Below, piece after piece: positions 25,530 to 34,842 of a DNA stretch of 64,000 bases. The notes under the pieces were generated by a model. The model was given only the letters and a program-made list of their open reading frames with translations. It was not told where the DNA came from and did no database searches. Source of the DNA: JALZKA01 sp963715405 (lineage in GTDB: Bacteria > Actinomycetota > Thermoleophilia > Solirubrobacterales > 70-9); contig OY970239.1 in NCBI GenBank assembly GCA_963715405.1, positions 1,488,001-1,552,000 on the forward strand, written 5' to 3'. Each line of letters opens with the position of its first letter. Within the stretch, counting starts at the first letter, position 1. Both the position numbers and the translations under genes were made by a program.

Positions 25530-26901
25530 ATGCGCTCCGACGGGGTAAGAATCGGGCCAGAGATGCAGGAGTACCTGCTCGAAGCCCGCCAGATGCAGGC
25601 GCTCTCCCTGGGCGTCCACATCCCGCTCGTCTGCTTCGGGATCGCCTTCCCCGCGATGGTGCTCTTCGCTGAAGGCCTTTGGCTTCGCACGGGCGATCCC
25701 GCCTACAAGGCGCTCGCCAAGCGCTGGTCGAAGGTGATGCTCATCCTGTTCGCAATCGGGGTCGTGACGGGGACGATCCTCTCGTTCGAGCTCGGGCTCT
25801 TGTGGCCCCGGTTCATGGAGCAGTGGGGTGAGGTGTTCGGCGTCGCCTTCGCGCTCGAGGGCGCGTCGTTCTTCGTCGAGGCGATCTTTATCGCGATCTA
25901 CGTCTACGGCTGGGATCGCCTCTCCCCCCGCGCGCACATCTTGTCGGGCATCCCGATCGTCATCGCGGGCTTCACCGGCGCCGCGTTCGTGATCTCCGTG
26001 AACGGCTGGATGAACAACCCGTCGGGATTCGAGCATCGTAAACGGCGAGGTGGCGAACGTCCGGCCGCTCGAGGCACTCTTCAACTCGAACGTCTGGCAC
26101 GAGCTGATCCACATGTATCTGGCGGGCTTCCTCGTCGCCGGATTTCTCGTCGCCGGCGTCTACGCCTTCGCAGCGCTCAAAGCGGCAAACGCGGTACCTA
26201 CTACCGCGCCGGGCTCGTCATCCCGCTCGCGATCGTGGCACTCGCGGCGCCCGCGCAGATCGTCGTCGGCGACTGGGCCGCGCGGACCATTGCCGAGGAG
26301 CAGCCGACGAAGCTGGCGGCGATCGAGGGACTCGACAGGACGACAGACGGCGCGGACCTGTCGGTCGGCGGCATCTACATCGACGGCAGGGTTTACGGAG
26401 GGGTTGAGATTCCCGAAGCTGCTTTCGCTCCTCGCCTTCCACGACCCGAACGCAAAAGTCGAGGGGCTCGACGCCGTGCCCCCAGAAGACCGGCCGCCGA
26501 TCGCGATCGTCCGCAACTCGTTCCAGGTCGATGGTCGGAATCGGCACGTTCCTCGCGCCGTCTCCGCTCTGGTTTCTGTGGGCGCGCTGGCGCCGGGGAG
26601 AGCTGCCGGGATCGAAGTGGTTCCTGCGCGCGGTCGTCGCCGCGGGACCGCTCGCGGTGGTGGCGTTGATCGCCGGCTGGATCGTGACCGAGGTCGGCCG
26701 ACAGCCCTGGATCGTCTACGAGTTCATGCGGACCGAGGAGGCCGTCACGGGCGCCGACGGCATCCCGGTCGGCTACGCGACGCTCGTCGTCGTCTACGTC
26801 GCCCTGTGCGTCCGCGGCGTTACGTGCTCTTGCGGCGAATCGCACGCGAGGGGCCCGATGCGGAGCTTCGCAGAGGGCGTGGATGCGAGGCGCTTCCCTG
26901 A
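25530..26901 (+). CDS. cydA: cytochrome bd oxidase subunit I, frameshifted
   Basis: About 455 residues after slips near 26035, 26195, 26400, 26525 and 26815. MQALSLGVHIPLVCFGIAFP holds the N-terminal haem-ligand His; WHELIHMYLAGFLVAGF the second His; GRQPWIVYEFMRTEEAVT, with the Met ligand region, is near the C-terminus. The Q-loop is short, as in the CydA-S type. It oxidises quinol and reduces O2 in the membrane. ATG 25530 or ATG 25563 may be used; the latter removes a weak 11-residue leader. The stop overlaps the cydB start (TGATG). Confidence 0.9.
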
Positions 26902-27938
26902 TGCTGCCCGAGCTTGCCGCAGTCGCTCCTCGTCGTCGGCCTGACCGCATACGCCGTTCTCGGAGGGGCCGACTTCGGCGCCGGCTTCTGGGACCTCACC
27001 GCGGGCGGAGCCGAGCGGGGGTCGCGCGTTCGCGGGATGGTGAAGCGCTCGATGGGACCCGTCTGGGAGGCAAATCACGTCTGGCTCATCTTCGTGCTCG
27101 TCGTCATGTGGACTTGCTTCCCGCCCGCGTTCGCCGCGATCATGGAGACGCTCTACGTGCCGATCTTCCTGGCCGGCGTCGGCATCATCCTGCGGGGCGC
27201 CGCGTTCGCCCTTCGCGGAGAGGCGGCGACGATCGGTGAGGCGCGTGCCCTTGGCGCGATCTTCGCGCTCTCGTCCGTGCTCACGCCGTTCTTTCTCGGC
27301 GCCGCGATCGGCGCGGTCGCCGCAGGCGAGGTACCGGTCGGCGAAGCGGGCGACGCGTTCGGTCGAGCTGGACGGGCCGGTGTCGCTCCTCGCGGGCGTA
27401 ATCGCCGTCGCGACCGGGGCCTTCTCGCCGCGGTCTTCATGGCTGCCGACTCGGTGCGCGCCGAGCTCCCCGACCTGGTCGCCGCCTTTCGTGCTCGCGC
27501 GCTGGGCGCAGGGATGGCTGCGGGCGCACTCGCGATCGGCGGGCTCTTCGTGATGCGCGCGGACCTGCCGGAGCTCTTCGACGGGCTTACCGGGGCGCGG
27601 GTCTCGTCGCAGTGATCGCCTCGGCGGCTCGCGGGCCTGGTCACGCTCGGCTCATTGTCTGGACCGATCGCTTCGCAGCGGCTCGCTACTCGGCGCGTCG
27701 GTCGCGGTTGGCGCGATGCTCGTCGGCCTGGCGGTCGCTCAGCGCCCGACTTCCTGCCGGGTGAGCTCACGTTTGCCGACGCGGCAGCCGGCGATCCCAC
27801 GCTCGTCGCGGCGCTCATCAGCGTCGTGATCGGCCTCGCGTGATCGTGCCGTCGCTCGCCCTTCTCTTCCGGCTGACGCTTGCGGGCCGGCTCGACCCCG
27901 AGTTCCACCCCATCGGCTCCCGCGAGGATGACGCGTGA
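26901..27938 (+). CDS. cydB: cytochrome bd oxidase subunit II, frameshifted
   Basis: ATG 26901 overlaps the cydA stop by one base. After a slip near 26925 the text reads QSLLVVGLTAYAVLGGADFG and GFWDLTAGG, the quinol-oxidase subunit II start, then VWEANHVWLIFVLVVMWTCF and PPAFAAIMETLYVPI. Further slips near 27360, 27420, 27605 and 27700 are needed to follow the remaining helices to HPIGSREDDA before TGA 27936-27938. About 345 residues and eight helices, usual for CydB. No cydC or cydD is adjacent. Confidence 0.88.
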
Positions 27939-28098
27939 GCCGCGCCGCAGCCGTCACATTCCTGCTTGGGGCGGCGCTGATGCTCGCGTTCGACGTGACG
28001 ATCACGCGGATCGCTGGCGTGCTGTTGCTACTGGCGGGATCGGCATCGGCGCGTTCGCGATCGCGACGCCAGAGTTCACCCGAGAGGATGAGGCTAGG
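27935..28098 (+). CDS. small membrane protein downstream of cydB, frameshifted
   Basis: GTG 27935 overlaps the cydB stop as GTGA. The product begins MSRAAAVTFLLGAALMLAFD, then TRIAGVLLLLAG, and after a slip near 28040 GIGIGAFAIATPEFTREDEA; two hydrophobic segments, about 54 residues. It has the position of a small accessory subunit (CydX-like) but is longer than CydX and not recognisably homologous. The 3' end is uncertain and meets the convergent minus-strand gene near a shared CTAG at 28094-28097. Confidence 0.45.
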
Positions 28099-28443
28099 AG
28101 CTCGGCACTCCCGTTTCGCTCATCGCCCTGGCCGAGATCGGCGGCACCGGCCACGACACCGGCGATCACGGCGAGCGCGAGGATGGCGAAGATCGTGGCG
28201 GCAATCGTCGTCGCCAGACTGAGCCGCTCGCCCTCGGGTTTCACGTAAGCATCGACGATCGCAGCGATGGCGGCAGCGCAACCCAGAGCGCACCAGAGCG
28301 CGAGGATGATCGTCGCAAGCGTCTGCGAGTCAAGGAGCTTCTCGAGCTGAGAGCCGGCGAACGAGGCGATCACCAGCGAGAACAACGCCCCGAGCGACAG
28401 CAGCGATCGCGGTCGCGGGCTTGGTTCGAATCTCGGGCGTCAT
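28094..28443 (-). CDS. small multi-helix membrane protein, frameshifted
   Basis: ATG 28443 gives MTPEIRTKPATAIA, then after a slip near 28402 LSLGALFSLVIASFAGSQLE, TLATIILALWCALGCAAAIA, and TTIAATIFAILALAVIAGVV: three to four hydrophobic segments in about 115 residues. The original C-terminus is unclear; a TAG at 28094-28096 is reached after one base shift. It lies downstream of era on the same strand (45 nt from the era stop). Family not recognised. Confidence 0.5.
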
Positions 28444-28488
28444 TCGGGATACCTACGAGCACTCATATCGGTTTCGCACCTAACGTGC

Positions 28489-29384
28489 TCATTCAATGCC
28501 TAGCCTGTCAAGGAGCCCCTCGTCCCGCCGCCAGCGCTCGCGCACGCGAACCTGGAGGTCCAGAAAGACCTTGCCGCCGAGCTCGCGCTCGAGCTCGCGC
28601 CGGGCTGCCGCGCCGACGTCGCGCACCATTCGCCCGCCCTTGCCGATGAGGATCGCCTTCTGGGACTCCGTCTCTGCCCAGACTTGGGCGCGGACCTCGA
28701 AGAGACCGTCGTCGCGAAGCTCCATGCCGTCGACGAAGACCTCGACCGCGTGCGGCACCTCCTCGCGTGTGCGCTTCAGGATCTGCTCGCGGATGAGCTC
28801 GGCCAAGTGGACCTCGGAAGGGGAGTCCGGATCGGTCTTCGGGCGGGTACAGGAGAGGTCCTTCGGGCATCCCGGAGACGAGCTCCGCGACAAGCGGGTC
28901 GAGGCCCGATCCCGTGCGCGCGCTGAGCGGGAAGATCTCGTCGGCGATCTCCAGGCCGGCCACGCTCGTTCAGCACTTCGGCGGTCTTAGCCTTGTCGAG
29001 CCGATCGCACTTGTTCACCGCCGCCACGACCCGGGTCCCTCCGCCGCGCTCAAGCAGCGTCTCTGCGATGAAGCGGTCGCCAGGTCCGATGCCCTGCTCG
29101 CCGTTGACGACGAAGAGGACGGTGTCGGCGTCGGCGAGCTCGCGCTCGACGCGGTGCTGCATGCGCTCGGTCAGCGAATCGCGAGGACGCTGGACGCCAG
29201 GGAGGTCGATCAGGATCATTTGCCAGCCCGCGTCGAGGTCGGTGGCGATGCCGCGCACGGCGCGGCGCGTGGTCTGGGGCCGGTCGGAGATGATCGCGAC
29301 CTTGACCCCCACGATCGCGTTCACGAGCGTGGACTTGCCCACGTTCGGCCGCCCCGCAAGCCCCACGAAGCCCGAGCGGGTCAT
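28489..29384 (-). CDS. era: GTPase Era, frameshifted
   Basis: About 298 residues after slips near 28960 and 28850. G1 GRPNVGKST near residue 11, G2/G3 DRPQTTR and DLPG, G4 NKCD near 122, then the effector region, and a KH domain whose core is KAILIGKGGRMVRDVGAAAR, close to the C-terminus VRERWRRDEGLLDRLGIE. Era binds 16S rRNA in 30S maturation. ATG 29384 lies 9 nt after the ybeY stop, in the order yqeY-phoH-ybeY-era typical of many bacteria. Confidence 0.93.
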
Positions 29385-29393
29385 CGTCTCAGC

Positions 29394-29748
29394 TCACGCC
29401 ATGACGCGCTCCTGGAGCGCGAGCATCTCGCCCGAGTCGGTCTCGTGGTCGAAGCCGCACAGGTGAAGCACGCCGTGGACCGTGGCCTCGACGACGTCGC
29501 CGGTGTGCTCGGGGCAGATCACGACGTCGCCGAGCTCCCGCGGGCCCGGCGACCTCGCCCGTTCCGTCGATCGGAAACGAGAGCACGTCCGTCGGCTCGT
29601 CGCGGTCGCGGTGGTCGCGGTTGAGCTCGGTGATCCGAGCCTCATCCACGAGCTCCACGGAGAGGTGGCCGTCGGCGACGCCCGCCGCTTCGAGCGCGGC
29701 GGAGGCAGCGTCGCGGAGCTCGGAGGGCACGTCGGAGAGGTCGGTCAC
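29394..29748 (-). CDS. ybeY: endoribonuclease YbeY, frameshifted
   Basis: About 118 residues. GTG 29748 is chosen because GTGA there would overlap the phoH stop if one G is removed from the preceding G5 run; as written, the frame is open from phoH into ybeY. The zinc motif HGVLHLCGFDHETD (H-x3-H-x5-H) is near the C-terminus after one slip near 29555; upstream RITELNRDHRDRDEPTDVLS is the usual N-terminal block. YbeY acts in 16S rRNA 3' processing and ribosome quality control. Confidence 0.9.
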
Positions 29749-30711
29749 TCCCCCGGGCTTCGCTTGGGCGATGCGCTGGCCGTGCGCGTCGTAAGCCGCG
29801 ACGATGCGCTGGACCAGCTGGTGGCGGACGACGTCTTCGCCTCCGAAGCGAACGAACGAGATGTCCTTCACCTCGTCGAGGATGTCGGATACGACAATGA
29901 GCCCTGAGCGCTGGTCGCGCGGCAGATCGACCTGGGTGATGTCGCCGGTCACCACCATCCTCGACCCGAAGCCGAGCCGCGTCAGGAACATCTTCATCTG
30001 CTCGGGGCTCGTGTTCTGCGCCTCGTCGAGGATCACGAAGGAGTCATTGATCGAGCGGCCGCGCATGAACGCCAGGGGCGCCACCTCGATCACGCCGTTC
30101 TCGAGATAGGCCGCGACCCTTTCCGGGTCGAGCATGTCGTAGAGCGCGTCGAAGAGCGGGCGGAGGTAGGGATCGACCTTTGCCTGAAGATCGCCGGGAA
30201 GGAAGCCGAGCCTCTCCCCCGCCTCGACAGCGGGTCGCGTGAGGATGATGCGGCTGACGTCACGTCCCTCGAGCGCCGCCACCGCCGCGGCAACGGCCAG
30301 GAACGTCTTGCCGGTGCCGGCGGGACCGATGCCGAAGGTGATCGTGTGGCGGCGGATCGAATCGACGTAGCGCTTCTGGTTGACCGTCTTCGGCGCGATC
30401 CGGGTCTTCCTGTGTGCCCAAACTACGTCCTCGAGCACCCTGGCGGACGACTCGCCGGCACCGAGCGCGCCGGTCACCGAGTCGATCGTCTGCGGAGCCA
30501 GCTCATGGCCGCGCTCGATCAGGCCAACCAGCTCGTCGACGACGGTGGCTGCCTGGCCGACGTCGCCTTCCTCGCCGTCGAGGGTCAAGACGTTGCCACG
30601 CAAAAAGACATCGCATCCGATCCGCTCCTCGAGCTCGCGAAGGACGGTGTCCCCGGAGCCCGCGAGCTCAGCCGCGACTTCGTTTTCAAGGGTGAGCTGG
30701 CGCCTGGCCAA
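29745..30711 (-). CDS. phoH: PhoH-like ATPase
   Basis: About 320 residues. N-terminal KH-like region (LEERIGCDVFLRGNVLTLDG), then the PhoH ATPase: Walker A GIGPAGTGKTFLAVAAA near residue 130, the family motif RIILTRPAVEAGERLGFLPG near 155, Walker B VILDEAQNTSP near 225, and sensor VTGDITQVDLP near 255. TTG 30711 lies 5 nt after the yqeY stop and is the only start before the conserved N-terminus. The role in bacteria is probably RNA metabolism together with YbeY, its regular neighbour. Confidence 0.93.
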
Positions 30712-30716
30712 AGTGG

Positions 30717-31158
30717 TCAGCTTCCCGCCAAGCGGTCGCGGACGAGCGCGCTGACTCGCTTGCCGTCGGCGCGGCCCGCGACCTTGCCCATCGCGGCACC
30801 CATGACCTTGCCCGTGTCCTGAGGTCCCGAAGCGCCGGTGGACGCGATCGCTTCGCCCACGATGGACGTGAGTTCTTCGTCGGAAAGCTCGGCAGGCAGG
30901 TACGTCGAGATCAGCTCGGCCTCGGCTTCCTCCGCTTCGGCGCGCTCGGAGTCGCCGCCCGAGCGGTAGGCCTCAGCGGCCTCGATCCGGCGCTTGCGCT
31001 CCCGGCGAAGCACCGCGACTTCATCATCGCCTCCGGCCTTGGAGTCCTTTTGCAGGGCATCGGCGATCAGCCGCAGCGCGCCCACGCGCGGTCTTTAAGC
31101 CGGCCTTCATGGCCGCTTTCGTATCGTCCTGGATCTGCTCGAGCGTGGATTGGGCCAT
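30717..31158 (-). CDS. yqeY: GatB/YqeY-domain protein, frameshifted
   Basis: ATG 31158 begins MAQSTLEQIQDDTKAAMKAG; a slip near 31090 joins it to VGALRLIADALQKDSKAGGD and then to EAELISTYLPAELSDEELTS and GKVMGAAMGKVAGRADGKRV. About 146 residues, the usual size. The domain is shared with the tail of GatB and is thought to bind tRNA, but the cellular role of stand-alone YqeY is not established. First gene of yqeY-phoH-ybeY-era. Confidence 0.88.
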
Positions 31159-31202
31159 CGGCGGAAGGGTACGCAGCTTCCCGGTTGAGGCATCGCTCGT
31201 AT

Positions 31203-32519
31203 CTAATCGAGCCAGGCTCGCCGCGGACCCGCTCCTGACGCCCTGTGACGACCGGAGGCCCGGACGGAGCGCGCCTCTGAATCGAGCGGCCACGGGTTGG
31301 CACGGCACCCCTGGAGCCCGTACGTCTGCTGCTGCATGACCGGCGCTTTCTTCCCGGAGCCCGGGCACTCGCGATGGCCCTGGCCGATCCGGTGGCCGAT
31401 CTCGTGGTTGGTGAGCATGCGCCTGTACTTGAGCAGCGAGTCGAAGTGCGGGACGGCCTTTCGCCACCGGTCGAGGTTGAGGATCACCGAAGAGCCCTGA
31501 GTGCAGGACACGTACCCGTCCGTATCGAGCGGGGCGCAGAGCCGATCCACGAGCTTCGGGCTGGCCAGGATCACTTTCGTGTCCGCCTGTGATTTCGACT
31601 TGACCTGCTTGAACGACACCTCGCCGGTCTGCTTCCAGCTGCGCTTGTCGCCGAGCGTGGCCGCGATGTCCATCGCGAATCCCTTGCGATCGATCTTGAT
31701 CCCGTCCTCGACGTACACCGCGTAGTCGTAGCGGCGGCCGCCGCCCCCGGAGAACGCGTTGCCCGGGACAAACCCGAGCGAGCCCTCGAAACGCTCGGGT
31801 GAAGTTGGCACCTTCTCCTCAGCGGACTCCTTCGCCACGGTGTAGGAGAGGCTCGTGACTTCCGCCCTGGCGCTCAGGCGGCACTTCGCGTAGTGCTTGC
31901 AGCGCTTCTTCAAGTCGTCGGCGGCGATCTGGAGCTTTGCGGGACCCGTTTCGTCAACGTCTTTGGCCTCGTTCCAGGTCTTCGCGGTCTCGTACGACTT
32001 CTCGGCGGGATACTTCCCTTTGAGCTTCAACTCAAGGCTCGCCTGTACGGGGCCGCGCGCCACGAAGGTGAGGACGGCCTCGCGGCGATCGCCTCTACCG
32101 CTGACCTTGAGCTCCGTTTCCCCGACGACCGGTTCTACGGGTCCTTCGGAGACGTTGGAGAGCTCGACTCCCTCCGTCGTCGCCCGGATCTCGAGCTGCC
32201 CGTCCTGCAGATCGGGCGGGAGGATCGCCTGCCAGGTCTTCGTGGTCTCATCGCGCGAGATGATCTCGACCGAGTCCACGGGGGTGCGCTCGGCTCCCTG
32301 GAGCAAACGAACCTCGAGCGCACGCGCGCCAGCCGGTCCGCGGTACTGGATTCGCTGCGGGGAGATCCAGGGCGGAGGATCGAGCAGGCAGAGCTCGAGG
32401 GTGGAATCGCAGGCGGAGGGTCCCGCCGTGCGTTGCGGCTGCGCCGTCGCCGATCCGAGCGCGCCTGCGCAAGCTGTCGTAAACACGCCCATCACAAAGA
32501 GAAGCCTCGTCCCCTGCAT
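31203..32519 (-). CDS. secreted DUF3152-type zinc metalloprotease
   Basis: 438 residues from ATG 32519, which opens on a signal peptide (LLFVMGVFTTACAGALGSAT). Residues 30-230 form a beta-rich, Ig-like region with Cys pairs. The C-terminal DUF3152 domain begins near residue 260 (RRYDYAVYVEDGIKIDRKGF) and contains NHEIGHRIGQGHREC, an HExxHxxGxxH zinc motif, followed by APVMQQQTYGLQGCRANPWP, the family's end signature. A putative extracellular metalloprotease; substrate unknown. Divergent from the wall-hydrolase fusion with only 30 nt between starts. The long in-frame extension upstream of 32519 is antisense to that gene and is not coding. Confidence 0.85.
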   Translation of the reverse strand: MQGTRLLFVMGVFTTACAGALGSATAQPQRTAGPSACDSTLELCLLDPPPWISPQRIQYRGPAGARALEVRLLQGAERTPVDSVEIISRDETTKTWQAILPPDLQDGQLEIRATTEGVELSNVSEGPVEPVVGETELKVSGRGDRREAVLTFVARGPVQASLELKLKGKYPAEKSYETAKTWNEAKDVDETGPAKLQIAADDLKKRCKHYAKCRLSARAEVTSLSYTVAKESAEEKVPTSPERFEGSLGFVPGNAFSGGGGRRYDYAVYVEDGIKIDRKGFAMDIAATLGDKRSWKQTGEVSFKQVKSKSQADTKVILASPKLVDRLCAPLDTDGYVSCTQGSSVILNLDRWRKAVPHFDSLLKYRRMLTNHEIGHRIGQGHRECPGSGKKAPVMQQQTYGLQGCRANPWPLDSEARSVRASGRHRASGAGPRRAWLD

Positions 32520-32549
32520 CCGAAGGCAGAAGGTACCGGCTCGAAGCTG

Positions 32550-33998
32550 ATGCCTCGAGGGGAGCGTGTGCCGATCTCTAGCCTTAAGCGGGTGCGGGTG
32601 AATGGACGGAGGATCTTGATCGGCGCGGTCGGCGGTCTGGCGCTCGCTGCGACGGTTGCGGCCGCTCAGGAGCCCGGCGGGCCGGCGATCACCACCGCCC
32701 CCTCGGCAGCCATCGAGCGGGAGGCGAAGAGCAGGATCACGTTTGGCCGCTCGGTTGAGGACAGGGCGCTTCGCGTCGTCCGGTTCGGTGACGCCGAAGC
32801 GAACCGAGACGTCCTCGTGGTGGGCTCCACTCACGGAGACGAGACCGAGGGTCACGAGATCGTAAGGGAGCTGAAACGCAGCTACGCAGACATCTCTGGC
32901 GTGGAGTTCTGGGTCGTCAAGACGATGAACCCTGACGGGGTGAAGCACGATATCCGCAAGAACGCACGGGGCGTGGACTTGAACCGGAACTTCTCCTACC
33001 GGTGGAGCGACGCGGAGCCGCCTTCCAGCGGCTACTACGGGGGACCGAAACCGTTCTCTGAGCCGGAGTCCCGCGCGATCAAGGACCTCGCCAAGCGCAT
33101 TCAGCCGCGCCGCACTCTCTTCTATCACCAGCCGTGGAACGCGGTTCTTGTTCCATGTAACGGCAGATCGCCGGTTCAGCGCGACTACGCCCGCGTGGCC
33201 GGCATGGAGACGAGTTGCCGTGGCGACGGCCTGCCCGGCACCGCGACGAGCTGGCTCAACCACAACCTGGCGGGACTGGCGTTTGTGATCGAGCTGGACG
33301 GTGGCGAACTGGGCGACCGGGCGGCCGCCCACCACGCGCGGGCGATCGCAAGCATCTCGAAGCCGGAGCAGGCGTCGCACGCCGCGAGCCGCTCGCATGA
33401 AGCGCGTGCCCGAGGCGAGGGATTCAACCGCCCGAAGATCAAGTGGGACCCGATCCCCTTTGGGGGTAAGCGCAAGCGGCAGACCGCCGAGTACTCCAAG
33501 CGCCACTACGGCAAGTCTGAATGGCGCCTGCAAAATCCGAAGCAGATCGTGATCCACTACACGGTGACCTCGACCTATCCGCCCGTCTTCAACACGTTCG
33601 CCGCAAACGAACCTTCGCTCGGCGAGCGCCCGGGCGTGTGCACACAGTTCGTCGTCGACAAGGACGGGACGATCTATCAACTGGTTGATGCCGAAACACG
33701 CTGCCGCCATGCGATCGGGCTGAACCACCGCTCAATCGGCATCGAGATCGTCCAGGAGGCCAACGGATCACCCGAGCGTTCGATTCTCAACCGGCGCCGG
33801 CAGCGCGTCGCCGCGCAAAAGCTTGCGGGCTGGCTCGGCGAGCGCTACGAGATCAGGACTGACGACGTGATCGGGCACGCGATGGTGAACGACAGCCGGT
33901 ACTTCGAGGATCGCCAGGGCTGGCGAAACGATCACACCGATTGGAGGAGGCGCTACGTGAAGGAGTTCCGGCGCGGGATCCGGAAGCTGGCGGACTAG
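32550..33998 (+). CDS. secreted M14 carboxypeptidase / N-acetylmuramoyl-L-alanine amidase fusion
   Basis: 482 residues, intact. A signal peptide (ILIGAVGGLALAATVAAAQE) is followed by an M14 zinc-peptidase domain (about 60-275): GSTHGDETEGHEI gives the HxxE zinc ligands, VKTMNPDGVKHDIRKNARG and DLNRNFSYRW the substrate-binding Asn-Arg pair, YHQPWNAVL the third ligand, and VIELDGGEL the catalytic Glu. After a linker, residues 325-480 are an Amidase_2/PGRP domain: IVIHYTVTS, TQFVVDKDGTIYQLVDAETR, SIGIEIVQEANG, VIGHAMVND and HTDW with the zinc His set. MpaA-like M14 enzymes cut stem-peptide bonds, so the fusion can plausibly cut two bonds of peptidoglycan. ATG 32550 keeps the whole signal; GTG 32568 is an alternative. 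It precedes convergent murI. Confidence 0.88.
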   Translation: MPRGERVPISSLKRVRVNGRRILIGAVGGLALAATVAAAQEPGGPAITTAPSAAIEREAKSRITFGRSVEDRALRVVRFGDAEANRDVLVVGSTHGDETEGHEIVRELKRSYADISGVEFWVVKTMNPDGVKHDIRKNARGVDLNRNFSYRWSDAEPPSSGYYGGPKPFSEPESRAIKDLAKRIQPRRTLFYHQPWNAVLVPCNGRSPVQRDYARVAGMETSCRGDGLPGTATSWLNHNLAGLAFVIELDGGELGDRAAAHHARAIASISKPEQASHAASRSHEARARGEGFNRPKIKWDPIPFGGKRKRQTAEYSKRHYGKSEWRLQNPKQIVIHYTVTSTYPPVFNTFAANEPSLGERPGVCTQFVVDKDGTIYQLVDAETRCRHAIGLNHRSIGIEIVQEANGSPERSILNRRRQRVAAQKLAGWLGERYEIRTDDVIGHAMVNDSRYFEDRQGWRNDHTDWRRRYVKEFRRGIRKLAD

Positions 33999-34010
33999 CG
34001 ACGTCGCTCG

Positions 34011-34832
34011 TCAGATCTCGGCGAGCTCGACCTCGCCGAGGGGCAACTGGAGAAAACGCGTTCCGAGCTCGCGAAAGCGCTCTGGCTCCGCGGTGCAGAC
34101 GAAGCTGTAGGACCCCTCGGAGCGACTCTCGGTCGCGAGGTCGCGGCTCTCGAGGATGCGCTCGACGTTTGCCGCCATTGCATGACCCGCGGTGACGAGC
34201 CGCACGTTACGGCCGAGGATTCGCTGAAGGAGAGGCCGCACGAGCGGATAGTGCGTGCAGCCGAGGATCACCGTGTCGACATCCCCCCGGTGGAGGGGAG
34301 CGCAGTAGGAGCGCACCGTCTCGACGACAGCCTCGGAGAAGGGAAAGCCGCGCTGGATGATCGCGGCGAGGTCGGGCGCAGCTACCTGGGTCACGGTCAG
34401 CTCGCGGTGTTGTGCGGCGAGGGAGCGTAAATAAGCGCCGCCCTCGACCGTCGCGAGCGTCGCCAGTACCCCCACCCGGCCGGAATCGGTGATCGCTGCT
34501 GCGATCTCGGACTCGGGCTTGATCACAGCCACGATCTCCACCCCACGCTCGCCGGCGATGCGGCGCGCCTCGCCGAGGCCCGCGCTTGCGGCCGAGTTGC
34601 ACGCGATCACGATCAGCTTCGCCCCGCGGTCGAGGAGGAAGCGCGTATTGCGCTCGACACACTCGGCCAGCTCGTCGAGGCTGCGGGCGCCGTAGGGAAA
34701 GCGCGCGTCGTCGCCCAGATAGAGGTAGTCCTCTTCCGGCAGCGAGACGAGGAGCTCGTGAAGGACCGTCAGGCCGCCCACGCCGGAATCGAACACCCCG
34801 ATGGGGGCGTTGGGTGCGGGTCCGTCGGTCAC
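34011..34832 (-). CDS. murI: glutamate racemase
   Basis: 273 residues. IGVFDSGVGGLTVLHEL near the N-terminus, GDDARFPYGARS, and the two catalytic Cys regions IACNSAAS near residue 80 and LGCTHYPLVRPLL near 190. It makes D-glutamate for peptidoglycan. The start is GTG 34832, 10 nt after the DUF2269-like gene stop. Convergent with the wall-hydrolase fusion gene. Confidence 0.95.
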   Translation of the reverse strand: MTDGPAPNAPIGVFDSGVGGLTVLHELLVSLPEEDYLYLGDDARFPYGARSLDELAECVERNTRFLLDRGAKLIVIACNSAASAGLGEARRIAGERGVEIVAVIKPESEIAAAITDSGRVGVLATLATVEGGAYLRSLAAQHRELTVTQVAAPDLAAIIQRGFPFSEAVVETVRSYCAPLHRGDVDTVILGCTHYPLVRPLLQRILGRNVRLVTAGHAMAANVERILESRDLATESRSEGSYSFVCTAEPERFRELGTRFLQLPLGEVELAEI

Positions 34833-34842
34833 GCCGGGTCCG

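Noticed and set aside
29389..30711. A natural PhoH-YbeY fusion protein
   Set aside because: One G in a homopolymer explains it and restores the GTGA overlap typical of the region.
32520..33728. Long open frame on the minus strand in front of the DUF3152 gene
   Set aside because: It is antisense to the intact M14-amidase gene, has no domain content, and the signal peptide at 32519 marks the real start.
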